6,873 nt of DNA from Candidatus Methanocomedens sp. (GTDB lineage Archaea; Halobacteriota; Methanosarcinia; Methanosarcinales; Methanocomedenaceae): the NCBI GenBank assembly GCA_013374385.1, contig QBUR01000132.1, positions 1 through 6,873 on the forward strand, written 5' to 3'. Position 1 is the stretch's first letter, and each line of letters starts with the position of its first letter. A program made the translations under genes and the position numbers. Of the stretch, positions 1 through 5,841 are shown one piece after another. A model generated the notes under the pieces. That model saw only the letters and a program-made list of their open reading frames with translations, made no database searches and was not told the origin of the DNA.

Positions 1-33
1 CCCCTTCTGTGTCCTCTGTGCCCTCTGTGGTTT
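1..33 (+). repeat. Dispersed CTCTGTG-type repeat, copy 1 (direct)
   Basis: The element consists of three head-to-tail 9-bp units of the form CTCTGTGNN (the first slightly altered), ending in GGTTT. It matches positions 114-146 at 32 of 33 bases, so the two are recent copies. Repeats of this general kind are widespread in intergenic DNA of many bacteria and archaea, and no function is established. The copy touches the window edge and may extend further left. Confidence 0.8.
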
Positions 34-71
34 ATTTCCAATCACTTGTTGTACAAACCACATTAAAATAA

Positions 72-99
72 AACCACGGAATACACATAGAGCACAGAG
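72..99 (-). repeat. Dispersed CTCTGTG-type repeat, inverted copy
   Basis: The reverse complement of this stretch aligns without gaps to the 28-bp core at 118-145 with 21 of 28 bases identical. It is therefore an older or more diverged copy in opposite orientation. It lies between two near-identical direct copies, so it could pair with either one to form an imperfect hairpin or cruciform. Confidence 0.6.
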
Positions 100-113
100 C
101 TTGTACCATTTTT

Positions 114-147
114 CCCCCTCTGTGTCCTCTGTGCCCTCTGTGGTTTT
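114..147 (+). repeat. Dispersed CTCTGTG-type repeat, copy 2 (direct)
   Basis: This is a near-perfect copy of positions 1-33, starting 113 bases downstream of it. The three 9-bp units share CTCTGTG and differ only in their last two bases (TC, CC, GT). It ends about 20 bases before the TATA-like box of the tRNA thiolation gene, so it borders that gene's promoter. Confidence 0.8.
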
Positions 148-165
148 CTTCGTTGATTACCAATT

Positions 166-177
166 AATTTATCATAT
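166..177 (+). promoter_or_regulatory. TATA-like box for the tRNA thiolation gene
   Basis: An AT-rich stretch containing TTTATCATAT is centred about 25-27 bases before the GTG start codon. That is the usual distance from an archaeal TATA box to the transcription start. Together with the lack of any purine-rich ribosome binding site before the GTG, this suggests a leaderless transcript. It is inferred from spacing and composition only. Confidence 0.4.
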
Positions 178-196
178 TAACACCTTTTAAACCACC

Positions 197-1102
197 GTGA
201 AATGCAAAAAGTGCAACAAGACAGCCATTCATTTTCAGCCATACAGCGGTGCCCACCTCTGCGGTTTCCATCTCATCGAAGATATCGAGCGCAAAGTCAA
301 GCACACCATCCGCCAGCACAGCATGGTCGGGCGCAACGATACCATAGCCGTAGCCCTCAGCGGCGGCAAGGACAGCAGCGTATTGCTCTACCTCATGCAC
401 AAACTATTCCACCAGCGCCCGGATATAACAATAATCGCAATAAGCATTGACGAAGGCATATCAGGATACCGTGCCGGGACCCTGGAGCATGCGAAGGAAC
501 TGACACAGAAACTCGGCGTAGAACACATTATCGCAAATTTCAAAGACGAATACGGCACAACCCTTGACGAAATTGTAGCAAAAGGCGGTGAAAAGGGACC
601 GTGCAGCTACTGCGGAGCCCTGCGAAAGCACCTACTTAACAAAACCGCGCGCGAGTCCGGTGCCACCCGCCTGGCCGTAGGCCACAACCTAGACGACGAG
701 GCCCAAACCGTCATGATGAACCTGCTGCGCGGGGACGTGGAACGGCTGGTCAGGATGTCGCCCGGATGCGTACAGCCAGGACTCATCCTGCGCTCTAAAC
801 CCCTGCGTGACATCCCTGAAAAAGAAGTCGCCCTGTATGCACTGCAAAAAGGTCTCCCTGTGGATTTCTCAGAGTGTCCGTATGCCTACTCAGCCATCAG
901 GGGTGAGGTAAGGGACATGCTCAACGATTTCGAGGTCAGGCATCCAGGCACCAAATATTCTGTTCTGCGCAGCCAGGACAAACTGGCAGAGCCGCTGCGG
1001 CACTCATTCCCGCAGGCAGTGCTGAACCAGTGCAGCATCTGCGGCGAGCCCACTGCCGGTGATACCTGCCAGTCCTGCAAGTTGCTGGGGAGGAAGGACT
1101 GA
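197..1102 (+). CDS. ncsA: tRNA 2-thiolation enzyme, NcsA/TtuA/Ncs6 family (PP-loop ATPase)
   Basis: This 301-residue protein is predicted to adenylate C2 of a tRNA uridine (U34 in the NcsA/Ncs6 branch, U54 in TtuA) and replace the oxygen with sulfur in the cytoplasm. The PP-loop ATP-binding motif SGGKDS is at residues 55-60. A short N-terminal zinc-knuckle-like region has C3, C6, C22 and H25, and a C-terminal CxxC-x8-CxxC zinc finger has C279, C282, C291 and C294. C136 and C139 (CSYC) plus C227 (SECPY) match the three cysteines that hold a 4Fe-4S cluster in characterised family members. GHNLDDEAQT at 162-171 is also typical. The GTG start is forced: an in-frame TAA lies nine bases upstream and the first zinc cysteine is residue 3. 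There is no Shine-Dalgarno sequence. The stop overlaps the next start (TGATG), implying translational coupling. The family call is firm; U34 versus U54 specificity cannot be settled from sequence alone. Confidence 0.92.
   Translation: MKCKKCNKTAIHFQPYSGAHLCGFHLIEDIERKVKHTIRQHSMVGRNDTIAVALSGGKDSSVLLYLMHKLFHQRPDITIIAISIDEGISGYRAGTLEHAKELTQKLGVEHIIANFKDEYGTTLDEIVAKGGEKGPCSYCGALRKHLLNKTARESGATRLAVGHNLDDEAQTVMMNLLRGDVERLVRMSPGCVQPGLILRSKPLRDIPEKEVALYALQKGLPVDFSECPYAYSAIRGEVRDMLNDFEVRHPGTKYSVLRSQDKLAEPLRHSFPQAVLNQCSICGEPTAGDTCQSCKLLGRKD
1087..1093 (+). promoter_or_regulatory. Ribosome binding site of the Fe-S protein gene
   Basis: GGGGAGG lies eight bases before the ATG at 1102, inside the 3' end of the thiolase gene. 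It supports the ATG start and independent initiation in addition to coupling through the TGATG overlap. Confidence 0.6.
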
Positions 1103-1902
1103 TGTGCAGGTTCTGTGTGCAGCACGGGAAAGGCAACAAGTGGTTCCACAATGTGGATAACTTTGATAAAAAGCACCTGGATGATAAACAGCGGCTAGAA
1201 CTTGCCAGTGCTATCTATCTGGACACATCCGGTGAAGAAACACCCAGGTCACTGTTCATGTCCAAATATGAAATGCTGCTAAAGGGAATGCCGCTATTGC
1301 TCAAGACCCCGGTGTTAAAATATGCAGTGCGACCGATTGCCAACTGGACGGTAGAAAAGTACCACATAGGGCAGGTCATCACCCTCGAAGAAGCACAGCG
1401 GATTGTGGACATTTCAGGACAGGTGGCCCTGTTCGACTGCTGGTGCCGCCACATAAATGGAAACAGCGAAGCATGCTGTATAGGTGTGGGAGCCTTCGGC
1501 GACCTGGCCGATGACATACCAGAATTAAAACACATCAACATCTCACCCGAAGAAGCAAAAGAGATAATAGAGCAGTACGAGGACAAGGGCTGCTTCCACA
1601 GCGTATGGACAGTAAAACCCCCATTCATCTCTACCATCTGCAACTGTGATAACAAAGTATGCCACGGGACAGAGGGGCTGCGCCTGGGCGTAACTTCAGC
1701 ACTGCATAAAGGGCATGAGAGCGCCATGACACTACCAGATAAGTGCAACGGCTGCAACCTGTGCATACCCGCTTGTCCCTTTGGAGTGAGATATGAAAGC
1801 GGGGGAATAGTGCTTGCCGATAAGGAGGCGTGTTTTGGCTGCGGACTGTGCAGGCGTGTGTGTCCCGAAGGTGCCATCTGGATGGTTGACAGGCCGCAAT
1901 AG
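1102..1902 (+). CDS. Cysteine-rich protein with C-terminal 2x[4Fe-4S] ferredoxin domain
   Basis: This 266-residue soluble protein has 18 cysteines. Two classical 4Fe-4S ferredoxin motifs occupy the C terminus: C215/C218/C221/C225 and C244/C247/C250/C254, the last cysteine of each followed by Pro. The N terminus has a CxxC (C2, C5) in an MCRFCVQHGKGNKW context. The middle has FDCWCR (C113, C115), CCIG (C125, C126) and ICNC-x4-C (C180, C182, C187), separated by a helical segment, ISPEEAKEIIEQYEDKG. From memory this layout resembles a family of 4Fe-4S proteins seen in anaerobes with C-x-C-R and ICNC cores. Its biochemical role is not established to my knowledge. No signal peptide or membrane helix is seen. 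The start overlaps the thiolase stop by one base, suggesting co-translation. A role in supplying electrons or Fe-S or sulfur to the thiolase is inferred only. Confidence 0.85.
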   Translation: MCRFCVQHGKGNKWFHNVDNFDKKHLDDKQRLELASAIYLDTSGEETPRSLFMSKYEMLLKGMPLLLKTPVLKYAVRPIANWTVEKYHIGQVITLEEAQRIVDISGQVALFDCWCRHINGNSEACCIGVGAFGDLADDIPELKHINISPEEAKEIIEQYEDKGCFHSVWTVKPPFISTICNCDNKVCHGTEGLRLGVTSALHKGHESAMTLPDKCNGCNLCIPACPFGVRYESGGIVLADKEACFGCGLCRRVCPEGAIWMVDRPQ

Positions 1903-2069
1903 ATGTTAAAACAGGTTTATGTATAGTAAATATAAAACGACAAAGATAATCAGAGCAATGAGTGTTACCTAGAAAATCCTGTAAAGAGAATAAACATGAA
2001 AAAGTTTTACTTCCAATATTTTTAATTGATTCCTTATAGATGAAGCATTAGCCTCCTCATTGCACAGCG

Positions 2070-2076
2070 TTTTTTT
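2070..2076 (+). terminator. Possible oligo-T terminator of the + strand pair
   Basis: A run of seven T on the + strand lies 168 bases after the Fe-S gene stop. Archaeal RNA polymerase commonly terminates at T-rich tracts without a stem. The distance is long, and a shorter T5 run at 2019-2023 is an alternative, so the assignment is weak. Confidence 0.25.
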
Positions 2077-2228
2077 AAAATCAATCACTTTATCTGACAT
2101 GTATAAAATTGCTATATGGCACAATAGGATATGTAAGTATCTTTTGGAAATGCTGTATTCGAACCCGGAACATTATTTTAATCGTTATACCTTCCAGCTC
2201 TGCCGGGAGGAGATTTATTATGGACGCC

Positions 2229-2254
2229 CTCTGTTTTTCTGCGCCTCTGCGGTT
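2229..2254 (+). repeat. Diverged CTCTG-type repeat, isolated copy
   Basis: This stretch contains CTCTGT, then CTGCGC, CTCTGC and GGTT. It resembles the element at 118-145 but with GC replacing GT in the later units and a short internal deletion. It belongs to the same broad class of dispersed CTCTG-unit repeats and lies just beyond the 3' end of the EngB gene. Confidence 0.45.
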
Positions 2255-2256
2255 AT

Positions 2257-2262
2257 AAAAAA
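2257..2262 (-). terminator. Possible oligo-T terminator of the CBS/ligase/EngB operon
   Basis: Six A on the + strand give a T6 run on the transcribed sense, ten bases after the EngB stop codon. This is compatible with an archaeal T-tract terminator. No stem precedes it. Confidence 0.35.
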
Positions 2263-2272
2263 TACTAATCCC

Positions 2273-2953
2273 TCATCGTATCCAGGCCAGCAGGTCATCC
2301 CGGCCCAGATTATGAATTCTGCTGCGTATTAAACCGGAAAGCCCTTTAACATCCTTTTTCTTGGCGCTAATGGGTGTCAACACATTAAGCCACTGGCGCC
2401 AGGGTGGTAACATATCAAGCCTCTGGGCCACTCCGTTCATAACACCATCAATATCCTTTATCTTATCCATCTTATTGACAGCCACTACCACATCCAGGTT
2501 CATTTCATGAAGGAACTCGAACATCTCAACCTCAACAGGGATCTCCCCTCTTCCCTCCCATCGGTCCACCACCTCAGCAAAAGACTTGCCGTCTAATACA
2601 AGCACAGCCATGACAATGCGTTCATTATATTTTTCAATATACCTGACAAATGCAGTCTTAACAAGATCCTGTTTGTGTTCTTTAATGCCACGCATGAACC
2701 CGAAACCAGGCATGTCAGTTACCACCATGTCCCCGAATTGCAGATGGGATGGTCTCAGAGTGACACCCGGCCGTCTCCCAACAGCCACATTCTTGCCGGT
2801 AAGGCTGCGAATGAGTGTGGACTTGCCCACATTTGAGCGTCCAACAAAAACTATTTCATAATCTACATCCGGGTTTTTCTTGTAAGATACCATTATCTTG
2901 CCATACATGACCTGCAGATTACATAAACCTATACCCGGCTGAATACCTACCAC
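2273..2953 (-). CDS. engB: EngB/YihA-type GTP-binding protein
   Basis: This is a P-loop GTPase of the EngB (YihA/YsxC) family, up to 226 residues long. Bacterial members are needed for large ribosomal subunit assembly; the archaeal role is presumed similar. Motifs are G1 GRSNVGKS at 38-45, G2 Thr in RPGVT at 61-65, G3 DMPG at 80-83, G4 NKMD at 160-163 and G5 SAK at 196-198. The GFGFMRG stretch after G3 is typical of the family. The start is uncertain: the GTG at 2953 overlaps the ligase stop by 7 bases, while ATG codons at 2908 and 2893 would give a 15- or 20-residue shorter protein with the G1 motif still complete. No start has a convincing ribosome binding site. It is the last gene of the - strand operon, directly after the RNA ligase. 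The family call is very secure. Confidence 0.93.
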   Translation of the reverse strand: MVGIQPGIGLCNLQVMYGKIMVSYKKNPDVDYEIVFVGRSNVGKSTLIRSLTGKNVAVGRRPGVTLRPSHLQFGDMVVTDMPGFGFMRGIKEHKQDLVKTAFVRYIEKYNERIVMAVLVLDGKSFAEVVDRWEGRGEIPVEVEMFEFLHEMNLDVVVAVNKMDKIKDIDGVMNGVAQRLDMLPPWRQWLNVLTPISAKKKDVKGLSGLIRSRIHNLGRDDLLAWIR

Positions 2954-4119
2954 AAATGACCGTTAAGTATAGCGCTTGTACGGTCGTTAGTGCTCTGGTT
3001 GAACTTTCTGATAACAATAAGGTACTGTCCATCCACCAGTTGCGGCTCATCGAACTGTGCATCTATACCCAGCCGCCTTAAATGCTCCTCAAACTTGTAT
3101 GCAGTATCAAGACTTCGGACCCGGATTTGTACCTCTTCTGTAATGCGCTCACCCTGCTGCCGCTTTTTAATGGTGCTGACCATGGGTTTCAGTATACTCT
3201 CACCAAGTCGGCAGCACCTTTCATGCAATGTTTCCTCATCTTCATCCCATTCAACAGCCTGGAATCCTTCCCGTACCACTCTGGAAAAGAAAAAATCCTG
3301 TCCATAATCATTGTAGAACCCAAACGCATATTTGAGGTCGTTGTTGTTACTCTTGGAACTGGTATATTTGATGGCAGGGAGTTTCATTTCAGGGTCCTTT
3401 ATCACCACACCTTCCCTGTCCTTCTTACCAAGTTCCCTGATAATACCGGCAATACTGTGGGCAGCCTTATCAATTGAGAATTTCCCGAAATACGGGACAG
3501 TCTTGATATTATAGTGGCTGCACAGTTCGTGTTTTTCATCTACTGTCAGGGGTTCACCCGAATTCTTGTGTCTAATATCAAAAATAAAAAACGAAATGCT
3601 ATCAACTTCTGGGTATATGTTCTTTGGTACATATGGATTATCCGGCCCCACCATTTCGCCACATAGTACCAGGTCAGGGTGGTCAATGAAAAACCCCCTT
3701 CCTCCATCTTCCAGCACTCTTTCATTAGTATACGGGCACACCAGTCCCCCTCTAGTCAGTGCAATGACCTTACCGTTAATGCTGGCTACCCTTACATTGT
3801 AGCCATTCATTTTTTCTTCAACAGCCACTTCCGGCACCCCTTCAAAATGGGTGGCAATACCGACCCCAAGCATCATAGCACGATGTATCTTCGGGAATCC
3901 TCTTACCGTCTCGATACCATCATCTGTCTTAAAAAGAGCCGTTCCGGCCTCAAACCCGGCTATACCTTTATCAAAACGGTAATGGTCAGGAAAGAATCCG
4001 GACACATTTTGCAGAACTCTTCTATTAAGCATACCGGATAATCTTGATTCCGGTATCTTCAGGGCAATTGATGAAAGTCTTACAAATTCTTTGTCCGGAA
4101 CTTCCTGACTTCTACTCAT
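2947..4119 (-). CDS. ATP-dependent RNA ligase, Rnl3 (Pab1020/MthRnl) family
   Basis: The protein has 390 residues, close to the roughly 380 of archaeal Rnl3 enzymes. Known members are homodimers that join 5'-phosphate and 3'-hydroxyl RNA ends through a lysyl-AMP intermediate and can circularise RNA. Motif I is EKMNGYNVR, with K103 the predicted adenylated lysine. TRGG follows at 122-125, GEMVGPDNPYV (motif III-like) begins at 154, EGVVIKDP (motif IV) at 236 and IKYTSSKSN (motif V region) at 250. The roughly 130 residues after that would be the C-terminal dimerisation domain of the family. No catalytic residue appears lost. The ATG at 4119 lies 13 bases after the upstream CBS gene stop, without a clear ribosome binding site, so it may rely on coupling. 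Annotation pipelines may call it a DNA ligase, but the motif context fits RNA ligase. Natural substrates are unknown; box C/D sRNAs and other circular RNAs are candidates by analogy. Confidence 0.9.
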   Translation of the reverse strand: MSRSQEVPDKEFVRLSSIALKIPESRLSGMLNRRVLQNVSGFFPDHYRFDKGIAGFEAGTALFKTDDGIETVRGFPKIHRAMMLGVGIATHFEGVPEVAVEEKMNGYNVRVASINGKVIALTRGGLVCPYTNERVLEDGGRGFFIDHPDLVLCGEMVGPDNPYVPKNIYPEVDSISFFIFDIRHKNSGEPLTVDEKHELCSHYNIKTVPYFGKFSIDKAAHSIAGIIRELGKKDREGVVIKDPEMKLPAIKYTSSKSNNNDLKYAFGFYNDYGQDFFFSRVVREGFQAVEWDEDEETLHERCCRLGESILKPMVSTIKKRQQGERITEEVQIRVRSLDTAYKFEEHLRRLGIDAQFDEPQLVDGQYLIVIRKFNQSTNDRTSAILNGHLW

Positions 4120-4132
4120 ACGAAGTATCTAT

Positions 4133-4915
4133 CTACAGTTTATTTGCAATGGCTTCAAGCAGGCACCGACGTGTGATTAATCCCGTGACTACTTCCTTTT
4201 CATTCAAAACAGGTAATCCACCAAGATTTTTATCAAGCATCAGGTTAACCGCTTCTTGCACCATCGTATCTAAATGGGCAGAAAGAACTCCCCTGCTCAT
4301 AATATCTTCAACCAGCAGGTTTTTTATCCTGTTATCCTGTTTGCTGCCTTCTACAATGTCCCGGAATGCCCTCAGACCATTGGCGATATCATTTTCGGTT
4401 ATGATTCCTATAAGCCCATCGTTTTCGAGTACAGGCAGTCTTCCGATATTGTTATCAAGCATAATTCTCCTGGCATGTATCACCCGTTCTTCAGGTCCGA
4501 TTGTAATTGGCTGGCGCATAATTTCACGCACCATTGAGTCATTAAAAGGATACTTTTCAATAACCTCCTGTGGTGTCACCCAGCCCAGCACTTTATCGTT
4601 GTCAATAACCAGCAATACCCCGTTGTTCTTAACCATAAGAACCACCCCATCGTTTACCGGCATATCAGGCAACACTTTATTGAACTTATCAGTGGTCGCC
4701 GTGGCTACATGCATAGCCGAAGCAGGAAGGTTTGCCTTTTTTCTTGCCCCCAGTTCTTTTGTAATGGAGCGCATGGTCACGATACCATTTATCTGGTTAT
4801 TGTGCATCACAAGAAGTCTTCTGGTTTTTTGTTTATCCATTATGTCAAGTGCGTGTGATAGCTTGTCCGATTTATCAATCGTAACTGGTTCTGTCATTAT
4901 ATCTTTTACTTGCAT
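4133..4915 (-). CDS. Four-CBS-domain protein (third of three tandem)
   Basis: The protein has 260 residues if it starts at the ATG at 4915. That start is chosen because AGGTGAT lies four bases before it; an in-frame GTG at 4924 and ATG at 4921 fall inside that binding site and would add three residues. CBS-like units lie at about 1-55, 64-120, 128-181 and 201-256. Units 1, 3 and 4 have the usual ending (GIVTMRSI, GIITENDI, GLITRRCL). Unit 2 is degenerate and ends GWVTPQEV. Paired CBS units (Bateman modules) typically bind AMP, ADP, ATP or S-adenosylmethionine in the cleft. There is no attached enzyme, transporter or DNA-binding domain, so it is likely a cytoplasmic nucleotide sensor or scaffold. 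The N terminus MQVKDIMTEPVTI closely parallels that of the preceding gene, indicating duplication. It lies directly upstream of the RNA ligase gene. Confidence 0.9.
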   Translation of the reverse strand: MQVKDIMTEPVTIDKSDKLSHALDIMDKQKTRRLLVMHNNQINGIVTMRSITKELGARKKANLPASAMHVATATTDKFNKVLPDMPVNDGVVLMVKNNGVLLVIDNDKVLGWVTPQEVIEKYPFNDSMVREIMRQPITIGPEERVIHARRIMLDNNIGRLPVLENDGLIGIITENDIANGLRAFRDIVEGSKQDNRIKNLLVEDIMSRGVLSAHLDTMVQEAVNLMLDKNLGGLPVLNEKEVVTGLITRRCLLEAIANKL

Positions 4916-4919
4916 CTTC

Positions 4920-4926
4920 ATCACCT
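4920..4926 (-). promoter_or_regulatory. Ribosome binding site setting the start of the third CBS gene
   Basis: AGGTGAT on the - strand is a full match to the archaeal anti-Shine-Dalgarno region. It sits four bases before the ATG at 4915 and immediately after the stop codon of the second CBS gene, so it argues against the in-frame GTG and ATG that lie within it. Confidence 0.7.
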
Positions 4927-5817
4927 TTAGCGTTTAATAATTGCTTGAATAATATTCCTTGCATTAACGATTCCTATAATCTCATCATTTACGATGGGTA
5001 TGCCGTTAATCCGCTCATCAACCATAATCCTGGCGGCTTCCACAGCAGTGTTGTTCTTACTGAGTGTGAAAATTGGGTAAGACATTATATCTTCAGCCAC
5101 CATGGACACTTCTTTTACAGACCTGAATATCTTTTCACCGCCATCCCTGTTCTTACGTGCCATCTTGACTTCTTTGGACGGCAACCCACCTTCAGGATTC
5201 AACATCCGGCCGAGGGCCAGATTTGTATTAGTAATGATCCCCACAGGTTTTTTGGAATCATCCACTACAATAACCATCTTTACTTCATCACTCTTCATCT
5301 CACGAATAACATGACTGATAGTATGGTGTCTGTGAACGGTAAGGAAATAATCCTCCATGATATCCTTCACATTGGTAGAGTCTTCAATGTTAGAGTAGTA
5401 CCGTATCAGGTCCAGTTTAGTAATTATCCCTACCATGCTTGGGTCTGATTCACTTTTTATCACAGGCATTCCGCTGATATCGTTCTCAATCAGAATCTCT
5501 GCTGCCTGCTTTGGTGTTACCCCGGGATATATGGTTACCGGGTCACGTGTCATTACTATATTAACAGGAATATTGTCAATAGGGCGTCGGCGCCATTTTG
5601 GTTCTGCCTGATCCAATCGATAGGTCAGGTCGGTTTTGGTCACAACTCCTATCGGTATCATTTCAGTAGATTTTAACGTTGATACTTCTGGCGGTTGTTT
5701 TTTTATAACTACGAGCCTGCTGATACTATGTTTCATCATCAGGTTCCTTGCTCGCGATATCGGTTCATCGGCTCCGATTATGTAGACCGATGTGCTCATT
5801 ATATCTTTAACCTTCAT
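4927..5817 (-). CDS. Four-CBS-domain protein (second of three tandem)
   Basis: The protein has 296 residues from the ATG at 5817. This start is preferred over an upstream TTG because a perfect AGGAGGT precedes it. Four CBS units lie at about 1-70, 84-141, 149-205 and 239-296, each with a recognisable strand-turn-helix ending (GVVTKTDL 57-64, GIITKLDL 130-137, GIITNTNL 193-200, GIVNARNI 282-289). The T/S-x-x-D/N pattern in these endings is where CBS domains usually hold the ribose of adenine nucleotides, so ligand binding is plausible in several sites. Unit 1 has an insertion of about ten residues before its last strand. A lysine/arginine-rich linker of about 30 residues, including KMARKNRDGGEK, separates units 3 and 4. 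No other domain, signal peptide or membrane segment is visible. The gap to the preceding gene is 24 bases and to the next about 11. Confidence 0.92.
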   Translation of the reverse strand: MKVKDIMSTSVYIIGADEPISRARNLMMKHSISRLVVIKKQPPEVSTLKSTEMIPIGVVTKTDLTYRLDQAEPKWRRRPIDNIPVNIVMTRDPVTIYPGVTPKQAAEILIENDISGMPVIKSESDPSMVGIITKLDLIRYYSNIEDSTNVKDIMEDYFLTVHRHHTISHVIREMKSDEVKMVIVVDDSKKPVGIITNTNLALGRMLNPEGGLPSKEVKMARKNRDGGEKIFRSVKEVSMVAEDIMSYPIFTLSKNNTAVEAARIMVDERINGIPIVNDEIIGIVNARNIIQAIIKR

Positions 5818-5823
5818 TTTTAT

Positions 5824-5830
5824 ACCTCCT
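5824..5830 (-). promoter_or_regulatory. Ribosome binding site setting the start of the second CBS gene
   Basis: AGGAGGT on the - strand ends six bases before the ATG at 5817. It lies in the 24-base gap after the first CBS gene and rules against the in-frame TTG at 5841, which would place this site inside the coding region. Confidence 0.75.
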
Positions 5831-5841
5831 CTGGCATTCAA

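Larger units (their letters stand above)
1903..2272. other. Gene-free convergent intergenic region
   Basis: About 370 bases separate the stops of two converging transcription units. The region is AT-rich. It contains T-runs on the + strand (2019-2023 and 2070-2076) that could end transcription from the left, and one on the - strand that could end the right-hand operon. A diverged dispersed repeat lies at 2229-2254. I see no tRNA fold, no strong hairpin and no convincing coding sequence. Confidence 0.6.

Noticed and set aside
1..147. CRISPR array
   Set aside because: There are only two direct copies with an inverted diverged copy between them, and the repeats are internally periodic; no cas genes are present.
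1215..1877. 220-codon open frame opposite the Fe-S gene
   Set aside because: It is antisense to clear ferredoxin motifs and shows no family features of its own.
2154..2170. TTCGAACCCGG, resembling a tRNA T-loop
   Set aside because: On neither strand do the flanks pair as a T-stem, and no acceptor or anticodon arm is present.
2203..2258. GGGAGGAG followed by an ATG at 2220, giving a 12-codon frame
   Set aside because: The frame is made of the repeat element itself and stops after 12 codons; the purine run is probably chance.
2060..2332. A 90-codon open frame on the + strand in the intergenic region
   Set aside because: It needs a TTG start with no ribosome binding site, runs through the dispersed repeat, ends inside the antisense of EngB and resembles no family.
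4044..4937. Long open frame (297 codons) on the + strand opposite the third CBS gene
   Set aside because: It is the antisense shadow of a well-supported CBS gene; it has no recognisable domain and its composition is low-complexity Ser/Ile/Leu.
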